NCBI GenBank assembly: GCA_040756995.1
Contig: JBFLYK010000016.1
Span: 62,001 to 126,000 of the forward strand
Direction: 5' to 3'
DNA from: BP-133 sp040756995
GTDB taxonomy: Bacteria > Actinomycetota > Acidimicrobiia > IMCC26256 > BP-133
Length of the DNA: 64,000 bases
Below the pieces are notes generated by a model. That model had not been told where the DNA came from. It ran no database searches and saw only the letters and a program-made list of their open reading frames with translations. The position numbers and the translations under genes were made by a program. Shown here piece by piece: positions 23,977 through 32,900 of this stretch. Each line of letters begins with the position of its first letter. Positions within the stretch are counted from its first letter, which is position 1.

Positions 23977-25170
23977 TCAGGGAACGATGGTCGTTTCCGG
24001 CCGGAAGGCGGCCCAGGCGAACCAGAAGGTGTCGACGTGCTCGACTGGTTCAAGCGATTGTCCCCGCAAGGGCCCCTCGGTGGCCCGGCCGAGCACATCC
24101 CACGTGCTGCCGGTCTCCCGATCCCGGAAGCCGTCGCCGGCCGCTTCGAAGTGGAGTTCCTGGCCGCCGGTGGCGGGGACGAACACGCCGGTGGCGCCCA
24201 CGTCCCGGCCCTCGGCGACCGATGACGCGTCGAGCGCCGACACCGTTCCCGGTTTGGACCACACAACCAGGCGGTGGCCGGCGAGTTCCACGTCGATGAC
24301 GCGGCGCCGCACGAGTTCGTCGTTGACCACCGCCACGGACGCGTCGCCGTCACGGATTCCGACGACCTTGGTCTTGGCGGCCAAGCGGCCGTCGACCTTC
24401 CCTTCGAAAAGGAAGGGGCTGGTCGACACGTCGTCGTATCCGGGGTAGGGATTGGTGCCGTAGTTCCGGGTGTGGCCGGTCTCCCGGCTGAGGACATGAC
24501 CGTCGGGGTGGGCCTTCCGCCAGTCGGCCCAGGACACGGTGGCCATGGGGAACAGCTCCAGCTTGGTGCCGGTCAGTACCCCGGCGACGGCCTGACCGGT
24601 GAAATGGCTCCACAACGACTCGGTCTGGCGGTCGTACATCACGAGGGCCGACTGGTACAGCCGACCGGACGTACCGAAGTCCAGCACCCGATTCCCCACC
24701 CGGCGGTCGTAGGCCACCGCCGAGTTGCACAACGGGCAGTAGCTGACGCTGACGGGCACTCCCCCGACCACGTCGTTGACGATCTCGTGCCACGTCATGA
24801 TCTGGACCGGGTAGGCGCGGTCGTCATCACCGACGCGCAAGGCCAGGACCGGTTCGGTGTCTTTGAGGAATTCGACGTCGGCGGCCGGGTGGAACCGGGG
24901 GTTGTCGATCGGGGGGATGCCCTCGGGAGGAGGGCCGCCCGAGATGATCTCGGAGGGATTGACGAGCGGGTCGGGCAACCCGTCCTGCTCGGCGCTGTCG
25001 AGGGCGGACGGCACGTTCTCCTTCGGGCTCGACTCGACCGTCGCCAGCGACACCGGCGCAGCAGCCTTGCCGGCGCGCCGGGACGTCGACTCTCCGCCCC
25101 CACCGCACGCCGCCCCCGCCACGGCAACCAGGACGATCCAGAAGCCCCGCACGCTCCAACCGCTCCTCAC
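23977..25170 (-). CDS. DUF3179 domain lipoprotein
   Basis: 397 aa. The N-terminus is a lipoprotein signal with a VAGAAC lipobox near residue 22. A Ser/Ala/Pro linker follows, then a DUF3179 domain: AYPVQIMTWHEIVND, VSVSYCPLCNSAVAYDR, LDFGTSGRLYQSALVMYDRQ and SLWSHFTGQAVAG. The family has a conserved CPLC pair and may bind metal, but no activity is established. It stands alone on the minus strand, with the cupredoxin and another lipoprotein gene upstream in the same direction. Confidence 0.85.
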   Translation of the reverse strand: MRSGWSVRGFWIVLVAVAGAACGGGGESTSRRAGKAAAPVSLATVESSPKENVPSALDSAEQDGLPDPLVNPSEIISGGPPPEGIPPIDNPRFHPAADVEFLKDTEPVLALRVGDDDRAYPVQIMTWHEIVNDVVGGVPVSVSYCPLCNSAVAYDRRVGNRVLDFGTSGRLYQSALVMYDRQTESLWSHFTGQAVAGVLTGTKLELFPMATVSWADWRKAHPDGHVLSRETGHTRNYGTNPYPGYDDVSTSPFLFEGKVDGRLAAKTKVVGIRDGDASVAVVNDELVRRRVIDVELAGHRLVVWSKPGTVSALDASSVAEGRDVGATGVFVPATGGQELHFEAAGDGFRDRETGSTWDVLGRATEGPLRGQSLEPVEHVDTFWFAWAAFRPETTIVP

Positions 25171-25281
25171 TCGGAGGAAACCCGCCAGCCGCGGCGTGTG
25201 TTCCCGGCCCGGCCCGCTCAGCAGAAGCGACCGACAGCCTTCCCGTGCCGGGGCCCGTCCACGACCCTGTGTGTCGCCGTT

Positions 25282-25776
25282 TCAGGGAACGACGGTGATC
25301 GTCCCGAACATGTTGACGGTTTCGTGGGGGATGCAGGCGTAGCGGTAGGTGCCGGGAACCGTGAACACCTGAGTGAAGGAGCCGGTCCCTTGCAGCAGGC
25401 CGGAGTCCCAGGGGGCGGCACCGGCGGGGAGCTCCACATGGCTCGCGTCGGCGACCTTGCCAGGGTCCCCGGTGGCGCTGTGGACCACAGTGGAGGGATT
25501 CGTCCAGGTCACCTTGCCGCCGGCCTTGAGGACGATGTCGGGGGGGTTGAACCGCAGCGCGTCGGTCATCTGGACCAACTCGTCGGTCTTTGGAGTCGGA
25601 TCGGCGGCTGATCCAGCCGCCGACGTGGTCGACGTCGTCGACGCCTCGGACGCGCCTGCGTCACCAGCATCCTGGCTGCCAGCGCCGCAGGCTCCGAGCG
25701 TGAAAATTGCGGCGGCCAGGGCGGCCGCCAGCCGGAGCCGGCGGCCACCCCGCACCCATCCGAAGAACGATCTCAT
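25282..25776 (-). CDS. Cupredoxin lipoprotein (plastocyanin/azurin-like)
   Basis: 164 aa, with a lipoprotein signal (TLGACG lipobox). A Ser/Thr-rich linker precedes a cupredoxin domain from about residue 65. It has a complete type 1 copper set: His in STVVHSATG and the C-terminal loop YACIPHETVNM, giving Cys, His and Met. It should shuttle electrons or carry copper outside the membrane. It is 9 bp downstream of the lipoprotein ending at 25786 and probably co-transcribed with it. Confidence 0.87.
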   Translation of the reverse strand: MRSFFGWVRGGRRLRLAAALAAAIFTLGACGAGSQDAGDAGASEASTTSTTSAAGSAADPTPKTDELVQMTDALRFNPPDIVLKAGGKVTWTNPSTVVHSATGDPGKVADASHVELPAGAAPWDSGLLQGTGSFTQVFTVPGTYRYACIPHETVNMFGTITVVP

Positions 25777-25785
25777 CCGCCGGAC

Positions 25786-26475
25786 CTACTTGGTGCCCAT
25801 CTGCATGGCCGGGTTCTCCGCCATGGCCGGCTCACAGACCGGCATGAACCAGGGGTCGTTGTTGGTGATGCTGATCTTCTTCCCGTCGAAGGGGTTCCCC
25901 GCCATACCGGCGAAGGTGAAGTCCCGCACCGGCAGGTGCATCAGCCAGTGGCCCTTCTCCCCCGCTCCCTTGTCGCCGAGCAGGCCATGCCAGTGGTCGA
26001 ACCGCGGCGGAGGGGCTCCACCGGGAGTCGACTCGGCCGACTTCAGGCCGGCCGTGAAGTTGAGGCCCTTGCAGGTCCCAGGGATGGCGTACACGAGGTA
26101 CAGCAGCTCGTTGTCGCCGGCATCCTGGGCCCACTTGAAGGGCTGTTCGCTCTGGAAGTGCAACCCGACGGCGTAGCCGTTGTCGAGCGCCTTCCAGTAG
26201 TGCCCGGGGATGGTGTCCATCTTGAACTGCTGCCCGTCGATCGTCACCATCGGGGCGGGCTCGAAACCCGGTGGCAGCTTGTCCTCGGAAATCCCCCCGG
26301 CCTTCTCGGTGGCCAGCTGGGCTGTCTTCTGCTCCGGTTCCTCTTGTGCTGCCTTCTCATCGTCGTTGCCACAGGCGGCGCCTACGAGCAGCACTGCCAG
26401 CGCCAGTACCAACCCGATCCGGTGGCGATGCCGGGGCTGCGAGCCCGTATCGCCAGACATCACTGATTCCTGCAT
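25786..26475 (-). CDS. Lipoprotein of unknown function
   Basis: 229 aa from ATG 26475 (GGGGAG upstream). A His/Arg-rich N-terminus precedes a lipoprotein signal with a VGAACGND lipobox near residue 35. The mature part is acidic (EEPEQKTAQ), then folded, with aromatic-rich motifs such as MDTIPGHYWKALDNG, RFDHWHGLLGDKGAGEKGHW and NDPWFMPVCEP. The His/Trp/Met/Cys-rich character suggests metal or heme binding, but no family is recognised. It lies next to the cupredoxin gene, so a shared redox or copper role is possible. Confidence 0.7.
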   Translation of the reverse strand: MQESVMSGDTGSQPRHRHRIGLVLALAVLLVGAACGNDDEKAAQEEPEQKTAQLATEKAGGISEDKLPPGFEPAPMVTIDGQQFKMDTIPGHYWKALDNGYAVGLHFQSEQPFKWAQDAGDNELLYLVYAIPGTCKGLNFTAGLKSAESTPGGAPPPRFDHWHGLLGDKGAGEKGHWLMHLPVRDFTFAGMAGNPFDGKKISITNNDPWFMPVCEPAMAENPAMQMGTK

Positions 26476-26675
26476 GCTTCCACTCCCCTTCCCTTCGTCG
26501 ACGGCCGAACCGCGCCTGCGCTCCCGCCGGGGGATCAGCCGCACTGGAAACCCGCCGGACCCCAATTCCCTTCCCGTGCGCTTCGATCAGTGCCGCTCCG
26601 CCACGACAGCCCCGGGCCGAGGCACTCGCGGTAGGACGCGGCCACTGGCCCTCGACGTGGGTCCCATGAGGCAGA

Positions 26676-27215
26676 ATGACGGCCGTGCCTGAACGTCCCC
26701 GCGCTGTTGCGTTCGATGTCGTCGAGACGCTCTTTTCGCTCGAGCCGGTGCGACAACGGCTCCAGGGATTGGGACTGCCAGCCGGCGCCCTCGAACACTG
26801 GTTCGCCAGCTTCCTACGCGACGCCATGGCCTTGTCGGCCTCTGCGGTCTTCACGCCTTTCCGGGCCGTGGCCGCCGCCAATCTGGCTGTGTTCCTCAGC
26901 CGACACGGTGTCGAACCAAGCGAAGAACGGGTCGACGGTGTCCTCTCGGGTTTCGCCGAGCTCGACGCCCACGACGACGTCCGCCGCTGGAAGCTATTTC
27001 CCGAGCCGTACCTCCATACCGCGGCGGAGCTCGGGCTTCGACCCGCCGAGCTGGCCATGGTCGCTGTTCACGCCTGGGATGTTCACGGAGCCAAGCAGGC
27101 GGGCCTGATGACCGGATGGGCGGACCGCCTCGAGGGCCGCTGGAACGCCGCCATGACGCCTCCGGATGTCACCGGCAGTGGGCTGGTTGAGGTCGTTGCC
27201 GGCCTCGTGGACTGA
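26676..27215 (+). CDS. HAD-like hydrolase lacking motif II region
   Basis: 179 aa, shorter than the usual 220-240 aa of haloacid-dehalogenase-like proteins. Motif I is present (VAFDVVETLF, nucleophile Asp14), then a helical cap (about 20-95). Motif III follows as RRWKLFPEPYLHTA and motif IV as HAWDVHGAKQAGL. The segment that should sit between cap and motif III, with the TNG motif II and the end of the core strand, is absent. The sequence jumps from ELDAHDDV to RRWK. This looks like an in-frame deletion of about 40 residues, so activity is doubtful. The gene ends 8 bp before the flavin reductase gene. Confidence 0.75.
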   Translation: MTAVPERPRAVAFDVVETLFSLEPVRQRLQGLGLPAGALEHWFASFLRDAMALSASAVFTPFRAVAAANLAVFLSRHGVEPSEERVDGVLSGFAELDAHDDVRRWKLFPEPYLHTAAELGLRPAELAMVAVHAWDVHGAKQAGLMTGWADRLEGRWNAAMTPPDVTGSGLVEVVAGLVD

Positions 27216-27223
27216 CCGTCCGC

Positions 27224-28657
27224 GTGGCCCACGGGTCAGCCGACTGGAAGCATCCCGCCGCCACCGGTGTTTCCGCGTCCGTGGAACGGGAACGGGATCT
27301 GATCGTCGTCGGGGGCGGCCCAGCTGGGATGGCCGCCGCTCGGGCAGCGGCCCGAGCAGGTGCCCGGCCGTTGCTGGTCCAACTGGGAGCGATCGGTGGC
27401 GACTGCACCTTCACGGGCTGCGTCCCGTCGAAGACCCTGATCGAGACGGCCGCCCGGGGCGGGTCGTTCGACGAAGCCAAGGCCGCCATCGTCCGGGCCA
27501 TCACCACGATCGCGGCTCGGGAGGATGACGGCGTCTTCCGGGGCGAGGGCATCGAGGTGCTCCACGGCTGGGCCAGGTTCCGCGCCCCCGATGAGATCGA
27601 CGTCGATGGGACGGTCTTCCGCTCCCGGCGCATCGTGATCGCCACGGGCACGGTTCCAGCCGTGCCGCCGATCGACGGACTCGCCGGCGTCGACTACCTG
27701 ACCAACGAGACCGTCTTCGAACTCGACCAGTTGCCGGCGTCGCTGGCCGTCTTGGGCGGCGGCGCGGTCGGCTGCGAACTCGCCCAGGCCTTCCGGCGTC
27801 TGGGAGCCGAAGTCACGGTCATCGAGGCGCTGCCCCGGCTGGTCTCCCGCGAGGAGCCTGAAACGTCGGAGGCCATTGCCAGCGCCTTCGTCGCTGAGGG
27901 GATCGCCGTGCGCGTCGGTCGCTCCGTCGTCCGGGCGGCGCCACTGGAAACGAAAGGCGCCGCCCGGCTCCACCTCGACGACGGCGACGCGATCAGCGCC
28001 GACCGTGTGCTGGTGGCCGTTGGGCGCAACGGGGCCACCGCCGGTCTGGAGCTCGACACTGCCGGGGTGGCCACCGACCGGGGTTTCGTTGGCGTCGACG
28101 ACCGCTTGGCCACGACCGCCTCAGGGATCTGGGCCGTCGGCGACGTGACGGGGATGCTGCAGTTCACGCATGCCGCCGACGAGATGGGCCGCGTCGCCGT
28201 GGCCAACGCGCTCTCCCGCACCGGCCGGCGCCGCTTCGACCCTTCCGCCATCCCCTGGGTGACCTTCACCGCTCCCGAAGTCGGCCGGGTCGGCATGAAC
28301 GAGGCCGAGGCTGCCGACCATGGCGCCCGGGTCGCCTACCTGCCGATGACCGAGGTCGACCGGGCGATCGCCGCCGGTGACACGCGGGGTTTCATCAAGC
28401 TGATTGCCGGTCCCCGGCGCCTGCTCGGCAACGCCGGCGGCGGGCGCGTACTCGGCGCCACCGTGGTCGCCGCCCGAGGCGGAGAAATGATCCACGAGGC
28501 GGCACTGGCCATGCGGACCGGCATGTTCGCCGGCCGCCTGGCCCAAGCCGTGCATGCCTATCCCACCTGGTCGATGGCCGTCCGCCAAGCGGCCGCCCAG
28601 TTCTTCATGGAGATCGACGGCCGCCGCGCCCGGCCGGCAAAACGAACGACCCCATAA
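27224..28657 (+). CDS. Class I flavin disulfide reductase (Lpd/MerA-like)
   Basis: 477 aa, GTG start. It has an FAD-binding GGGPAG motif at 30-35, a redox pair C61TFTGC66 in GGDCTFTGCVPSK, an NAD(P)-binding GGGAVGCELAQ near residue 180, and a second FAD motif GIWAVGDV. The C-terminal dimer domain carries the catalytic histidine (HAYPTW), but the glutamate that normally follows is replaced (WSMA instead of xSE). It lacks the HMA domain and terminal cysteines of true mercuric reductase. Lpd, mycothione reductase and quinone reductase roles are all possible. It may be co-transcribed with the shortened HAD gene. Confidence 0.82.
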   Translation: MAHGSADWKHPAATGVSASVERERDLIVVGGGPAGMAAARAAARAGARPLLVQLGAIGGDCTFTGCVPSKTLIETAARGGSFDEAKAAIVRAITTIAAREDDGVFRGEGIEVLHGWARFRAPDEIDVDGTVFRSRRIVIATGTVPAVPPIDGLAGVDYLTNETVFELDQLPASLAVLGGGAVGCELAQAFRRLGAEVTVIEALPRLVSREEPETSEAIASAFVAEGIAVRVGRSVVRAAPLETKGAARLHLDDGDAISADRVLVAVGRNGATAGLELDTAGVATDRGFVGVDDRLATTASGIWAVGDVTGMLQFTHAADEMGRVAVANALSRTGRRRFDPSAIPWVTFTAPEVGRVGMNEAEAADHGARVAYLPMTEVDRAIAAGDTRGFIKLIAGPRRLLGNAGGGRVLGATVVAARGGEMIHEAALAMRTGMFAGRLAQAVHAYPTWSMAVRQAAAQFFMEIDGRRARPAKRTTP

Positions 28658-28833
28658 CCGATCCGGTCGTCATCGGCCCGGCCGATGATGTGGCAGATCT
28701 GCGATGGAATGACTTGCGGTCGAACCGGGTTACCTCGGTGGAGCATCCTCATGCGCCCCGGCCGGAGGCGGGCGCCGTCTGTGGGTGCTCGCCCGCACGT
28801 CGGCGTCCGTCCCCCGGCCGGTACCCCGTCGCG

Positions 28834-29109
28834 TTACGAGGGGCTACCCGGACTGGGCTTGCCACCGCCTCCCGGAGCAGTGCGGGTGCCGCTGAGGACA
28901 CCGGCGTTGGAGACGCAAAAGGGGATGACGTAGTTGGCGGCCACCCGCAACCACGTCGCCCCGCTGGCATCACCTCCGAGGATCACACCACCCTGGTTGA
29001 CGGCAGAGAGGATCGTCCCGACCAAGAGGGCGATTCGGACTGTCCGCCGCAGGACCACCTGCTGGCAGCACACGGCGACGGCCCGCTTCAATTCGTCGAC
29101 CCGGGTCAT
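28834..29109 (-). CDS. nrtS: NrtS-like small nitrate/nitrite transporter
   Basis: 91 aa from ATG 29109 (MTRVDELKRA). Two hydrophobic helices carry the family pattern RIALLVGTILSAVNQGGVIL and WLRVAANYVIPFCVSNAGVL. NrtS proteins are small membrane proteins implicated in nitrate/nitrite transport, and the match is to that short, characteristic pair of helices. It stands alone with no assimilation genes nearby. Intergenic stretches of about 175 bp on each side hold nothing recognised. Confidence 0.72.
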   Translation of the reverse strand: MTRVDELKRAVAVCCQQVVLRRTVRIALLVGTILSAVNQGGVILGGDASGATWLRVAANYVIPFCVSNAGVLSGTRTAPGGGGKPSPGSPS

Positions 29110-29282
29110 GTTCGGGAGACCGCCATAGGCCCGGTGGCCGGTCCCGGCCAGGCCGTCAACCAGGATGGGAAGTCGCTCACCACAGGCCTCCTCTCGGCGC
29201 CCTGGACAGGCTACGTCGGCTGCTCGGGACTGACCCCTGAAGGATCCAATAACTCCGCCGTCACCTGGGTAGTGAACCGGAC

Positions 29283-29522
29283 ATGGCCAAGACGCGTCGG
29301 AGCACACCAGGCATTGGAGAGATGGCGGGATCCGTAGGACGGGACGCGGCCGAGAAGGTTCTCGGCGTGGAGGCGCCGGACGCAAAGGCAAAAGTCGGAG
29401 TAGCGCCACCGCCCAAGGAGCAGCCACCGCTCGCCCTTGGGAGTTCGACACTGCACCACGTGACGTACGCGCTGGCCAGCGCGGCGGCCTTTTGGGTCTT
29501 GGAGAAGCGCCGAGCGGCTTGA
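29283..29522 (+). CDS. Small hypothetical protein with C-terminal membrane segment
   Basis: 79 aa. A charged N-terminus (AEKVLGVEAPDAKAKVGV) is followed by one hydrophobic segment (LHHVTYALASAAAFWVL) and a basic end (EKRRAA). There is no recognised family. It overlaps the likely start of the GH15 gene by about 31 bp, implying translational coupling. The N-terminal start lacks a strong ribosome site. Confidence 0.5.
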   Translation: MAKTRRSTPGIGEMAGSVGRDAAEKVLGVEAPDAKAKVGVAPPPKEQPPLALGSSTLHHVTYALASAAAFWVLEKRRAA

Positions 29523-31393
29523 GGCGCGGAGCCACTCCCCGAAGTGGGACCCTCGCAAGGCTCGAGGGCTACCCCCCGATCTCGGACTACGCACTCCTCA
29601 GCGATTGCCATTCCGCCGCGCTCGTGTCTCGACACGGTTCGGTCGATTGGTGCTGTTTTCATCGCTTCGACGCCCGACCGGTCTTCGCCCGACTGCTGGA
29701 TTGGGAGAGGGGCGGTTACGTCCGACTCGCTCCGAACGGCCCCCACAGCGTCTCCCGGCGCTACATCCCGGGCACCAATGTGCTGGAAACACGGTTCGAG
29801 GGCGAGGCTGGCGTGCTGGTGGTGACGGACTGCCTTCCGGTACGCAGCAGCGATGACGGACCAGCCGGTGAAAGCCTCCAACCGTATCATCAGCTCTTGC
29901 GGCTGATCCGGGGTGAGGCTGGCGAGGTGGAGCTCATATTCGCCTTTCACCCCCGGTTCGACTATGGCCTGACCGTTCCCCGGCTCGAGCTCGATGGCGA
30001 CCGGCTGGGGAGGGTGTTCGGCGGGGCGGACGGGCTCGCCGTGCAGACCTCGTTTCGCATGGAGCAGTCGGAGCTGTGCGGCTGCGACACCCTGATCCGA
30101 GTCCGAGCCGGCGAGGAGGCCTTCGTCGCCATCAGCTACGCGGCCCCCCACGAGCCGCAGCCCCGGGCCTTGGAGCCGGACGACGCCCGCCAGCGGGTCG
30201 AGGCGACCATCAAGTACTGGGAGGAGTGGTCGGATCGGTGCCAATACAGCGGACCGTATCGCAACGCGGTTGTGCGCAGCGCCCTTGTCCTGAAGGCCCT
30301 CACGAACCATCCCACCGGGGCGATCGTCGCCGCCCCGACGACGTCCCTCCCGGAAACCATCGGCGGGGTACGGAACTGGGACTACCGCTACACCTGGCTG
30401 CGGGACGCGGCGCTGAACCTCTACGCCCTCTTTCGCCTCGGTTACACCGACGAGGCCCACGCTTTCATGGCCTGGCTGCAGCGGACGACGGCAGGGCGTG
30501 CCGATCAGCTGCAGCCGCTGTACGGCGTCGGCGGGGAGCGCCTCGTTCCCGAGGTCGAGATCGCCGAGCTCGACGGTTACCGGGGATCCCGACCCGTACG
30601 GGTGGGGAACGCCGCCTCCAGCCAGCTGCAACTTGACACCTACGGCGAACTGCTGGACACCGCCTGGCTCTACCACCGCCACGGCGGCGACATCGACGGT
30701 GTCTTCTGGGATCTCCTGCGCGCCGTGGTCGAGGTCGTCGAGGCGCGCTGGGAGGAGCCCGACGAAGGTATCTGGGAGGTACGGGATGCGCGCCGCCACT
30801 TCGTGTCGTCCAAAGCCATGGCCTGGGTGGCGGTCGACCGGGCCGTCAGGCTGGCCGAAGCTCGCCACCTTCCCGCCGGTCTCGCCCACTGGCGGAAGCT
30901 GCGACAGCAGATCCGGCAGCGGATCGACCAGCACGGCAGCGACGCCGCCACCGGTGCCTTCCTTCGTTCCTTCGGGTCGGGCGACGTCGACGCTTCATCT
31001 CTGCTCCTGTCGCTGACACGGTTCGTCGCCCCGAATGATCCCCGGGTGCGGGCGACGGTCGAACACATCGAACGAGAACTCTCGACCAACGGCCTCGTAT
31101 CCCGCTACGCCGGCGGCGACGGGCTACCCGGAGAGGAAGGCGCCTTCGTCATCTGCAGCTTCTGGCTGATCGGCAACCTGGCCCTCCTCGGAGAGATCGA
31201 CCGGGCGCAGGAGTTGTTCGAGCGGGTACTGGCGTGCGCCAACGACGTCGGACTGCTCGCCGAAGAGATCGACCCCGACACCGGAGAGTGCCTGGGGAAC
31301 TTTCCCCAGGCCTTCAGTCACGTCGGTCTCATCGGCGCCGCCTTCAACCTCGTGCATGCACAACACAGCCGGGTAACCCGCCTGGTCAAGTAA
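29492..31393 (+). CDS. Glycoside hydrolase family 15 (glucoamylase/trehalase-like)
   Basis: About 620-633 aa; the start is uncertain. TTG 29492 is the longest, TTG 29519 another option, and the conserved sequence begins at GYPPISDYALLSDCHSAALV. The N-terminal beta-sandwich domain (about 20-260) leads to an (alpha/alpha)6 barrel with VRNWDYRYTWLRDAALNLY, typical of actinobacterial GH15 trehalases and glucoamylases. It would hydrolyse alpha-glucosidic bonds in trehalose or maltooligosaccharides; the substrate cannot be decided here. The 3' end overlaps the convergent hydrolase gene by 8 bp. Confidence 0.88.
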   Translation: MGLGEAPSGLRRGATPRSGTLARLEGYPPISDYALLSDCHSAALVSRHGSVDWCCFHRFDARPVFARLLDWERGGYVRLAPNGPHSVSRRYIPGTNVLETRFEGEAGVLVVTDCLPVRSSDDGPAGESLQPYHQLLRLIRGEAGEVELIFAFHPRFDYGLTVPRLELDGDRLGRVFGGADGLAVQTSFRMEQSELCGCDTLIRVRAGEEAFVAISYAAPHEPQPRALEPDDARQRVEATIKYWEEWSDRCQYSGPYRNAVVRSALVLKALTNHPTGAIVAAPTTSLPETIGGVRNWDYRYTWLRDAALNLYALFRLGYTDEAHAFMAWLQRTTAGRADQLQPLYGVGGERLVPEVEIAELDGYRGSRPVRVGNAASSQLQLDTYGELLDTAWLYHRHGGDIDGVFWDLLRAVVEVVEARWEEPDEGIWEVRDARRHFVSSKAMAWVAVDRAVRLAEARHLPAGLAHWRKLRQQIRQRIDQHGSDAATGAFLRSFGSGDVDASSLLLSLTRFVAPNDPRVRATVEHIERELSTNGLVSRYAGGDGLPGEEGAFVICSFWLIGNLALLGEIDRAQELFERVLACANDVGLLAEEIDPDTGECLGNFPQAFSHVGLIGAAFNLVHAQHSRVTRLVK

Positions 31394-32189
31394 TCGCCAC
31401 CACCGCTTCTGCGACGGCGTCAGGGTGGTCCTCGGGTACGAAGTGGCGGGCGCCATTCAGACGGGTGAGTGGAGCGCTGAGGTCGCGGCTGAGCCGTTCG
31501 CCGAAGCGGACCTTCTGGAACTGGTCGGCGGCTCCCCACACCACCCGGGCAGGCACCCGCAGGGTCGGAAGCCGGTCCACCACCGCCAAGGTGTCGTCGG
31601 TGCGCAGCGACTGGATCTGACGCACGAAGGCCGGGGCGCCACCCGCGTCGGCGTAGGGCGCCCAGTGAGCGGCGATCGATTCGCGGGCAACGCTTCCGTC
31701 GTCGTGGCCCAGCCGGAGGAAGCCCGCGAAGACGGGGCGGAAGAGCGCGGCGGGGAGCCGCTCCACCATCGCCCCGGCCGACCGCATGGCTTTCACGCTG
31801 GGGATGGGCCACGAGTCGTAGGCGATCGAATTGACCAGCACGAGCCCGGCACAGCGATCCGGCCGCTCGACAGCGGCGATCTGGGCGACGCCACCACCGA
31901 GGTCGTGACCCACCAGCACCGCGTCCTCCACACCGATCGCATCCAACCAGCCATGGAGGTAGGCGGCCTGGCGAGCAACGGAGATGTCGCGTCCGGCCCC
32001 TTCACCGATGGACCGGCCGTAGCCCACCATCTCCCAGGAAAGGCAGCGGGCGCCCGACACCAGCGGCACCACCCTTCGCCACAACGCCGGACCCGTCGGG
32101 ATGCCATGGACGAAGACCACTGGGGGACCCTCACCGACCTCCTCCCAGCGCATGGTGACTCCCCCGACGCTGATCTGCTGCGACGTCAT
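31386..32189 (-). CDS. Alpha/beta hydrolase with Asp nucleophile (dehalogenase/epoxide hydrolase type)
   Basis: 267 aa. The oxyanion motif HGIPTG is at 29-34. The nucleophile elbow is GHDLGGG with D96 rather than Ser, the hallmark of haloalkane dehalogenases, fluoroacetate dehalogenases and epoxide hydrolases. The catalytic His is in ARHFVPEDHP. A cap domain covers about 130-200. Substrate cannot be assigned from sequence. It is convergent with the GH15 gene and divergent from the AhpD-like gene, with an 86-bp gap between starts. Confidence 0.83.
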   Translation of the reverse strand: MTSQQISVGGVTMRWEEVGEGPPVVFVHGIPTGPALWRRVVPLVSGARCLSWEMVGYGRSIGEGAGRDISVARQAAYLHGWLDAIGVEDAVLVGHDLGGGVAQIAAVERPDRCAGLVLVNSIAYDSWPIPSVKAMRSAGAMVERLPAALFRPVFAGFLRLGHDDGSVARESIAAHWAPYADAGGAPAFVRQIQSLRTDDTLAVVDRLPTLRVPARVVWGAADQFQKVRFGERLSRDLSAPLTRLNGARHFVPEDHPDAVAEAVVAIT

Positions 32190-32275
32190 GGCGCACCCCT
32201 TCCCGCTTCATTGTGCTCGTCCTCCTGCACCGGCCGGGCAAATGCGGGAGAATCCCCCCGACCAAGGAGGTACCC

Positions 32276-32893
32276 ATGGCACGGGTGGAACTCGTCAAGC
32301 CGGAGCAGATCGACGACCCTGTCATCCAGGCCATCTTCGGGTGGGTTACCCAGATGGAGAGCGCGGTTCCCAACCACTTCTATCTCGAGCTGAACTTCCC
32401 CGAGTTCATGAAGGCCAAGCTCGGCGCCACCAAGGTGCTCTGGGAGGCGGGCGAGCTCACCATGGAAGAGATTCAGCATGTGGGCATCACCGTCTCCCGC
32501 GCCAACGGCTGCCCCTACTGCACCGCAGCCTTCTGCACCATCCTCAACTACGGGCTCGGAGCGGACGAGGACTATGTTCGGCGGTTCGTCACAGAAGGAA
32601 CCGAAGCGGTCGACGACGAGCGGCTCGCCACCATCGTCCGGTTCGCCCAGACGGTGAACGCCGATCCGTCCGCCGTCGAGGACGGCGACGTTGAGGGGCT
32701 GCGCAAGATCGGCCTCACCGACAAGGGCATCGTCCAGCTCGTCCACCTCGTGAGCGACTTCGCCTCCTACAACCGGCTCAACCTCGCCTTGGGCACCGAC
32801 TACGACTACCGGGACATGTGGCGCGAGGTCGCCTTCGGCTGGCAGCCCGGTCCGGGCAGTCCGCCGGGAGACAACAGCCGCGGCGTGCGTTAG
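32276..32893 (+). CDS. AhpD-like (carboxymuconolactone decarboxylase family) thiol protein
   Basis: 205 aa. The start is ATG 32276, with AAGGAGG 5 nt upstream. It is an all-helical AhpD fold with the redox motif C79PYC82 (RANGCPYCTAAFC), preceded by the conserved acidic residues in TMEEIQHVGITVS. AhpD proteins reduce peroxidase partners using CxxC. It converges with the peroxiredoxin-like gene at 32901-33446 with only 7 bp between the stops, so the two are likely partners: AhpD would recycle the UxxC centre of the other. Confidence 0.85.
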   Translation: MARVELVKPEQIDDPVIQAIFGWVTQMESAVPNHFYLELNFPEFMKAKLGATKVLWEAGELTMEEIQHVGITVSRANGCPYCTAAFCTILNYGLGADEDYVRRFVTEGTEAVDDERLATIVRFAQTVNADPSAVEDGDVEGLRKIGLTDKGIVQLVHLVSDFASYNRLNLALGTDYDYRDMWREVAFGWQPGPGSPPGDNSRGVR

Positions 32894-32900
32894 GGCTGCC

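Noticed and set aside
25786..26565. Longer start at 26565 for the lipoprotein gene
   Set aside because: The additional 30 residues precede a typical lipoprotein signal and a good ribosome site sits before ATG 26475.
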